Source: Przewalskia tangutica (lineage: Eukaryota; Streptophyta; Magnoliopsida; Solanales; Solanaceae). From it: 64,000 nt of DNA. Positions 58,291 through 64,000 of the stretch are shown piece after piece. Positions within the stretch are counted from its first letter, which is position 1, and each line of letters opens with the position of its first letter. The stretch covers positions 33,014,485 through 33,078,484 of the forward strand of contig CM056725.1 in NCBI GenBank assembly GCA_029844215.1. Direction: 5' to 3'. Position numbers and translations under genes: made by a program. The notes beneath the pieces were generated by a model. The model made no database searches. It was not told where the DNA came from and worked only from the letters and a program-made list of their open reading frames with translations.

Positions 58291-59486
58291 TCAACCCGCG
58301 GCAGGTTTGGTGGTGGGGTCAGTTTGTGGTGGTCCCGCCAGTGGTAGGGTCACGCAGGTGTTAGGCCCATGTTCGCCAACTCGCGACGAGTTCGTGGACG
58401 ATTCGACCGCAGTCGCCAACGGGATCAGCCCATCGTGTCTTTCACCAGACCGTTGCTTCGGCAGTGATGTTATGTCAGAGAGGTTGAAAGGCTGCACGGG
58501 TGCCTACCTTCACCTTATGTCAGCAATAGCCTGTGTCGTTGTGGCTATTTTCGCTTTTTCTAAAAGTTTACCAGCAGGTTGGAACTCAGCGAGTCTCGAC
58601 CGCATTCGCCTCTGCCAGATGGTCGGATTTCGCGGTAGTTGTGAGATTGTTGTCTCTGTGGAGGGAGTGTTTAAGCTACCATTTCAGATTCTGATGTCGC
58701 CTTATAAAGCCTTGTAGGGCGGATGTGTAAGTTTGGCCGAGTGGTTCGATGTTGGCAAGGTTCGCATACTGGTTCAGCTTGTTCCAGCAGATCGTGGATA
58801 GTGGAAGCTTGTCTGAAGAAGTTCGCAGCTGAGGAAATCGCGGATAATCGGCGACGACGCTTAGAGTTCAGTCGACGGTCGGTCTTCAAAGTACCACCCC
58901 GGTCATGTGACGAGTTTTGGAATACAGAGGAACTTAGCCCGAGTTACTTTGGGCCTTGAGTTCATGTGAAGAATAGGCCGGTTGCCTATATGTTAGCATT
59001 TGTCGTCCGACTTAGGAGGCAGGCCCACTGCTCGGTTATGTTCGAGAAGGAAATCGGAGATCCATCCAGATTATTCCCAGCTAGTGATGACCAAGTTGAA
59101 GATGATAACCCGAAGCCGAGATCAAGCAGATTTAAATGTGGTAAGAGTTCGAGTGTACGACACCTCGTGGATCGCATGTAGTCCGCATCATTTGTTGGGT
59201 CGCCGAGTGACACTAGAACCTCGCGCAAAGTGACAAAAGTGGTATCGGAAGAAGCGAGCATGTATGGCGAGCATAGATGTGACCATTTCTTTTGTTTGGA
59301 AAAAGTGGAGGAAGTATATTTTAGACCCCGAGAGAGGTGTTTGTGGTGATGTTAGAGGTGATTCCTCGTGGACTTGGATGTAAGTATTTTGCGCAGCTTG
59401 TTTCGTGGGCCATTGTGGGCGTGATTATTTCGTAAGTACGGTAGTGAAGACTATACTGGCGCACGTTTGTTTTGAGACTTAGAAGG
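58291..59486 (+). other. 3' internal region of element E
   Basis: Its left part (58291-58380, GTGGTCCCGCCAGTGGTAGGG) matches C near 25550 and D near 37350. The 58380-59260 stretch has longer frames (for example 136 codons at 58307-58717) with no motif I recognise. An extra primer-binding-like GACAAAAGTGGTATCGGAAG occurs at 59230-59249, away from any LTR end. Confidence 0.45.
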
Positions 59487-59521
59487 AACATTCGGGACGA
59501 ATGTTTCTATGGAGGGGAGAA
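59487..59521 (+). other. Stem-loop and polypurine tract of E
   Basis: AACATTCG (59487-59494), loop GGA and CGAATGTT (59498-59505) are followed by GGAGGGGAGAA (59511-59521) and the LTR start TGTTATACCCCG. Confidence 0.8.
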
Positions 59522-62500
59522 TGTTATACCCCGTATTTCCAGAGTATGTACGTAAGGACGTACGTAGAAAATTTGAACTTGAGAAAGTGGCTTGGCCGAA
59601 ATTATTTGTTCACAACACCCGATTAGAGTCGTTTTTCGACGAAACGTTTCCACAACTTTCGTAGGGTAAAATACGGCTATGTCATTTCTAATTTTTGCGA
59701 ATTTTTTCGAGAGACGGAATATTTTGGACCAACGAGAGGGCGACACTTGTCACCCTCAAGTCAAGGTTTGCTTGGCCGAAAGTGACGCTTTGGCTAGCTT
59801 TGGCCTTGTTTTGTGCCTTGTTTTCAGGCCTTGTTTTGTGCCATGTTTTGTGGAGTAGGATAGGGTGCACTTGGCTTGATTCGCCTTACACTTGCCTAAC
59901 ACATGGCTTGATCTTGTCCATTGGTTGCCCTTGGCTTCCTATAAATACCCTCCCTTTGTTGAAGACTTCATCATCCAAATGTGTTCTAAGTCTTGAAATC
60001 CTTCCTCTCCTCTTGCTTGACTCTCGCCCAAGAGCCCCCTCCAGCAAAGGCCCTCGCCGAGACCCTCCCTTTGAGTGGCCTTTGTGGCCGTGAGCCTCCC
60101 TCCCCTCGGGTGCTAGCCGTGGGTACCCCAGCCTAGTTGTTTTCAGATAATACCCCCTCTTGGTAGAAATACTCTCAAAAGATTGTTATAATGCCCAAAA
60201 TACCTTAGCCTTTACCTTGTTGTATTCCAAAATTACCTCTATACGAGAGCCCTAAATACTACCTTTTGTCCTTTTAGTCTCAAACCGAAACCCTAAGGAA
60301 ATCTTCATTGTTGGTTGAAGTATTTAAGCAGAAGTTGGTTAGAACTTCTAAGGGTTGTTTGGAGCGGATCGAGCGCACTGAGTAGAGAGCTAAACCTTGC
60401 TCAGATCGACATTATAACTTGATAATTTTGGGCTTATCGAGGTAAATATCTTGACCTTCTATTGTAATTGAAATTACATGTTGGAATATATAGTTAAAGT
60501 ATACTATATATGTAATTGAACATAGTTGCGGCAATGTCTTTTGACTTAAGCCCGAATTTAAAGAAGAGAATCGAATCGTAATTACATAGACCAGACAAGA
60601 GACTTGTGTAGCTTTTCCGCGAGGTAGAATTGTACACGACGTTAGACGTGTTAACCCCTCGGTTGGCTTGATAGCCTCGATAAAGGAGGAGATTTACGCC
60701 GCTGGGGGGAGGTGCCGAATTTTCGTAGAATGTTCTACGAAGGGATCTAAATGTTAATAAGCGCCGTGGCCTTATAGGTTCAAGTACTACGTATGGCGCG
60801 ATCTATCGCTAAGGAGTAGCCGACTTTGAAGTACTTGGAGCGCTTTGCTATTAGTCGATACTGCCGCGAGGTATGTGAACCTCTTCCTATCTCTTCTAGC
60901 ATGATACGTGTGAACTATGTAGTACGGAGACGATACGTGCTAAATGTATTTGATTATTTAAACATAAAGTGTTATAACGCTTTATGGGAAGTTGGTTATA
61001 ATAACTTTATGTTGGTAAGAAGATACTTGTGGTTTTTAAAAGGTAATCGTTTGAACTATAAATCGCTTGTTATGTGTTAATAAAGAATTGAAGTATTTCA
61101 AAAGATTTTGAATCATTTTGAAAGAAGAAGTAATACTTGGTTTTGAAAACTTAAGAGTTATACTAGCTTTACGGGAAGTTAGGTATAACGCTTAAGAATG
61201 GTTTATCGATTTCGAAATCGTAATGTATCGACAAACCACCGCAATTAATAAAAGGAAATGTTTTGACAGATTAAGTATTATTAAAACCAAGAGAAACTTC
61301 CATCCGCATGAAGCTAAGATGAGACAAAATGATATTTCCTAGATCATGGTCATTGTAATAAGATTGTTATAAACAAGAATATCCTACTCACATATAAGAC
61401 TTATGTTTCTCGATAGTTTAAAAGAGAATTATATTCTTAAATGAATAAGACTATGAACTACTTAAACCTTTCTAAAATAAGAAACGGAACATTTGAAATT
61501 AGGCAAACTTGACGCTTGGAAAATAATGTCATTACTTGATTTTACAAAGGTAAGTGTTTTGTTTTACTTAAAAGGATAATCACTCTATTTTCACATAACT
61601 ACGTATTGTGTGACTTTGTGAAAGTAACGATCTTTTAAAGATTTAGTGTATGAAGTACTTTGGGGATAAAACCCAACTTGTTGACATATAGTAGAAAGTA
61701 CCTCGTGTGTATAACTTGATTGTGTTGGTTTGTGATAGCCTTGTAAATACTTTCTTTTGATTGATAAGTAAACACGCCAGATGCTATGTGTGTTAGTATC
61801 TTGTGATGTTAGTGTAGCGGGTTTTCCTCGATCGTGCTTAAAGTTGTTTGACTATCACCGTTATGTTGGTATTGTACCACTCACCTTGACTTATTTCCGA
61901 GGTTGTCGCCTCCGACGCGGTAGACTCAGCGGTCCGGGACCATGATTCGAGAATACCTCACGCGGGTCCAGGGATCCATGCGGAACTACGGAGTTCCGTG
62001 TTAGTGCGCCTTTATGGTCACGCGGTCTATGTGGCTACGCGATCGCGAGTCCGTGACGACGCCGGGAGAGCTACCCGACGCGGGTTATACCTCACGCGCC
62101 TACGAGGTTGGCCTATGCGCGAGTCGCGAAAGTTCCGTGGCTAGACGCGCACATTTGATATCGCGCGAGTGACCGCCTTTGATCATGTGACGGCCTAGAC
62201 AGATATCATGATACGCTTTATGACCTTGTTAGTACCGCTGGTGTTAGTAGCTCGGCTATGCCTTCAGATTTACCCTGCATCGCTTTATTTGGACACGTGG
62301 ACCCGTGTTCATGTGTATTCCTCGTGCTTTTCTATCATAGATCGCGGCAGTGAGGAATGTATTCCGCTGCATGATTGATGTTATGGGCTTGAGACCCATA
62401 GTTATATTCGAGTGATGACTTTGAGGGCGCGAGTCCTCGACTTGACACGATCGCTTATTTATCAGGAATCGTAGTTTGCTTATCATACATGTCTCCCGCT

Positions 62501-62969
62501 TTATAGACTATTATGATTTCATTTACGTGATTTTTAGTTTCACATACTCTGCACTGTGCATCGACTTCCTTCTGGGCCGCGCTCACGCCGCAGTCGAGGT
62601 ACACCGCCGCTGATCCTAGCTCTCGTGGTCACAGCGTTTGGGAAGCTCCGCTTCCCGAGGCTTATCAACGGTATAGTCCCCTCGCCGTAGTGTTTACATT
62701 CAGGTTTGGCGGCCCCGCCCCGCCATCGTTGTCGTATCATTCTTAGGTCCGTAGTAATCGCCAGGCGTGGTTTGTAAAAAGGATTAAACTGTCATGTTGA
62801 AAGAGTTGTTATTTATATATATACCAAGGTAACCGCTTTTGGTTAGCCGCTTTTCTTATTTCACCGCCTTATTACATCGTTTCATGTATTGTCTTTATGT
62901 TCCGCTGACACTCGATGTATGTCTACTGGGTGCCCGGTAAGGCACCGCCACGCCCGTTCGGTCGTGACA
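59522..62969 (+). repeat. 3' LTR of E
   Basis: 3448 bp, uninterrupted, and the empty-site reference for element F. TATA 59940-59947, U3 dyad 59736-59757, R/U5 inverted repeat near 60960-61012, GC-rich cassette 61915-62165. It ends GTTCGGTCGTGACA. Confidence 0.92.
59940..59947 (+). promoter_or_regulatory. LTR TATA box (E 3' LTR)
   Basis: TATAAATA in TCCTATAAATACCCTCCC. The U3 dyad with GAGGGCGACA/TGTCACCCTC arms is at 59736-59757. Confidence 0.7.
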
Positions 62970-62974
62970 CCGAC
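62970..62974. repeat. Target-site duplication CCGAC (right of E)
   Basis: It directly follows TCGTGACA. D's internal region then resumes GACGCGGGGACCACTC. Confidence 0.9.
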
Positions 62975-63820
62975 GACGCGGGGACCACTCGCATCGGGCG
63001 GAGGTGTATAACTAGTCGCTGGCCGAGGCGGTCCGCTCGAAGTCATCAAAGTGGCCCCGCTTGCTCGCCTCTTCTCGCCGATCTCTGGCCATTCCGCCGA
63101 TTTCTCCGCCTCACATCCAAGTGCATAAGCTCGCACGCGGCAATGTCCATGCCCTACAAGAGCTACACCAACAACTCGCTAGGTAATCATCAAGCCCAGA
63201 ACATATCGGTGCACTCGATCCTCCATACTAGCTACTAACGCTGGACGCATCGCCAATGAGTCAAACTCACATCAGACTTCAACCGCACGCCTGCTTCGCC
63301 GCAACACCAAAAATTTGTCACCGATCCTCCTCATCCGCGAGGCAAGAAATGTGCAAGAAATGCCCCTGAGAACTCGCCCCATATAGCTGGAAGTGCATTC
63401 TCTCCCCGGGACAGCTCCCACGAATCAAACCAGTCGACTGCGGTATCACGCAGCCGATGCGAACCTAGGACCACTTACTCGGTCTCCGATTCCTTGATCA
63501 CTCACGATCCGTCAGAATCGCTTGATGAACTCCTCGCGATCATCCTCGTGCCTCACCCATAAAACTCGCGGCTACAACTCGTAAAATCCCGTAGCCTCAA
63601 ACTATCCGATCTAGCGAACCATCGTGCATCGAACTCAAGGCCCAGCCTATCCTCGTGTCCGCCACAACCCCGCCAATAATCGCCAACTCCTCAGAACTCC
63701 ATCTCCTCTCGCCTGCATCGCGGATCGAGGCTCAGTATCGTGGTCTCGTAGAGACTGCCGTTGTTTCTACTCGCAGCCTCATCGCTTCGCCCTTCTAGCC
63801 CGGTGCCTTGGCAGAGGCAT
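62975..63820 (-). pseudogene. gag-like relic of D, copy 2, N-terminal part
   Basis: The start is the minus-strand ATG at 63818-63820, with the same leader as copy 1. It carries the minus-strand equivalents of the ASMEDRV and GMDIAA blocks (63140-63240), then stops at element E. The knuckle part lies at 43501-43817. Compared with copy 1 most differences are small indels. Confidence 0.6.
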
Positions 63821-64000
63821 AATCGTAAAACGAAATACGCCGAGGGGTCCAACTTATCACACTTTCTAAGGCACGATCTCGTAATGAGAAGAATGGAAAC
63901 TAATCCTAAATGTCTCGCACTCCTCGATTATAGATGTGGTGCACAACACATCGATAATCAAGACTCTACTAGACACGGCCTGTAGACACTTCCCGAGGAC
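63821..64000 (-). other. 5' leader of D internal region 2, cut by window end
   Basis: It matches 38952-39125, including TCCTAAATGTCTC and GACACGG..TAGACACTTCC. By that alignment the primer-binding site and the next LTR should begin about 5-25 bases past the window. Confidence 0.75.

Larger units (their letters stand above)
43818..62969 (+). mobile_element. Element E: complete non-autonomous Ty3/gypsy element with TSD CCGAC
   Basis: It starts TGTTATACCCCG and ends GGTCGTGACA, bounded by CCGAC on both sides. 5' LTR: 43818-45995 plus 55649-56934 (3464 bp once element F is removed). Internal: 56935-59521. 3' LTR: 59522-62969 (3448 bp). D's internal region rejoins across it as CGTCCCGAC-GACGCGGGGACC, as in copy 1. 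No pol motifs were seen in the internal region. Confidence 0.92.
20807..64000 (-). mobile_element. Element D: LTR-internal-LTR-internal array, split by C and E, runs off the window
   Basis: On the minus strand D consists of LTR (20807-21708 plus 34295-36854), internal 1 (36855-39145), LTR (39146-42549), and internal 2 (42550-43817 plus 62975-64000). Internal 2 reaches the primer-binding leader at the window end, so another LTR should follow outside. The shared-LTR layout is what unequal recombination between element copies makes. The left flank is TTTCG (20802-20806); its partner should lie beyond the window. Confidence 0.8.

Noticed and set aside
59230..59249. Additional primer-binding site in E
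   Set aside because: GACAAAAGTGGTATCGGAAG resembles one but has no LTR end in front and no leader behind, so it is noted only as a possible captured fragment.
1..64000. tRNA, rRNA, snoRNA or conventional plant genes
   Set aside because: Nothing outside transposon sequence was found; the only tRNA-like strings are primer-binding sites.

Overview
The window looks like plant nuclear heterochromatin made entirely of nested Ty3/gypsy LTR retrotransposons. I see no host gene, tRNA, rRNA or other non-transposon gene. The plant origin rests on three things: a primer-binding site matching plant initiator-Met tRNA, Tekay/Del-type chromovirus pol motifs, and very long (2.4-4.2 kb) AT-rich LTRs with TATA boxes. 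I cannot name the species.

Layout, left to right. (1) Element A (+), 1-7064: partial 5' LTR, 2.0-kb internal region with a gag relic, 3' LTR whose last bases are lost. (2) Element B (-), 7065-18675, a second family: partial 3' LTR, internal region split by a solo LTR of family A (10332-13672), then a 4.2-kb 5' LTR holding two large tandem arrays. (3) Fragment G (-), 18676-20806: the remains of a family-A LTR carrying a 38-bp minisatellite. (4) Element D (-), from 20807 to beyond the window: LTR-internal-LTR-internal, so two internal regions share an LTR. D is opened twice. Element C (-), 21709-34289, sits in its first LTR with target-site duplication (TSD) CAAGT. Element E (+), 43818-62969, sits in its second internal region with TSD CCGAC. 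(5) Inside C's 5' LTR is solo LTR H (+), 30279-33661, TSD ATGGG. Inside E's 5' LTR is element F (-), 45996-55643, TSD TTGTT.

The nesting therefore reads G > D > C > H and G > D > E > F, giving a relative insertion order.

Only F carries pol (protease, reverse transcriptase, RNase H, integrase, chromodomain remnant), in many short frames broken by small indels. A, C, D and E have 2.0-2.6 kb internal regions; a gag-like relic with a zinc knuckle or its remnant is seen in A, C and D, and no pol is seen in any of them. B is also pol-less (about 1.9 kb without its insert). This fits non-autonomous LARD or TR-GAG type elements. All six share with F the same variant primer-binding site, a purine tract and an adjacent stem-loop, so an F-like element could have mobilised them (inference).

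The most unusual feature is that each LTR lineage carries a different tandem array at what looks like the same place in the LTR, plus further short arrays at two other places. Dyad elements in U3, at the LTR edge and in R/U5 are conserved across lineages.

Caution: differences between otherwise near-identical copies include many one- to three-base indels, often in GC-rich stretches. Part of the frame breakage may be read or consensus error rather than decay.
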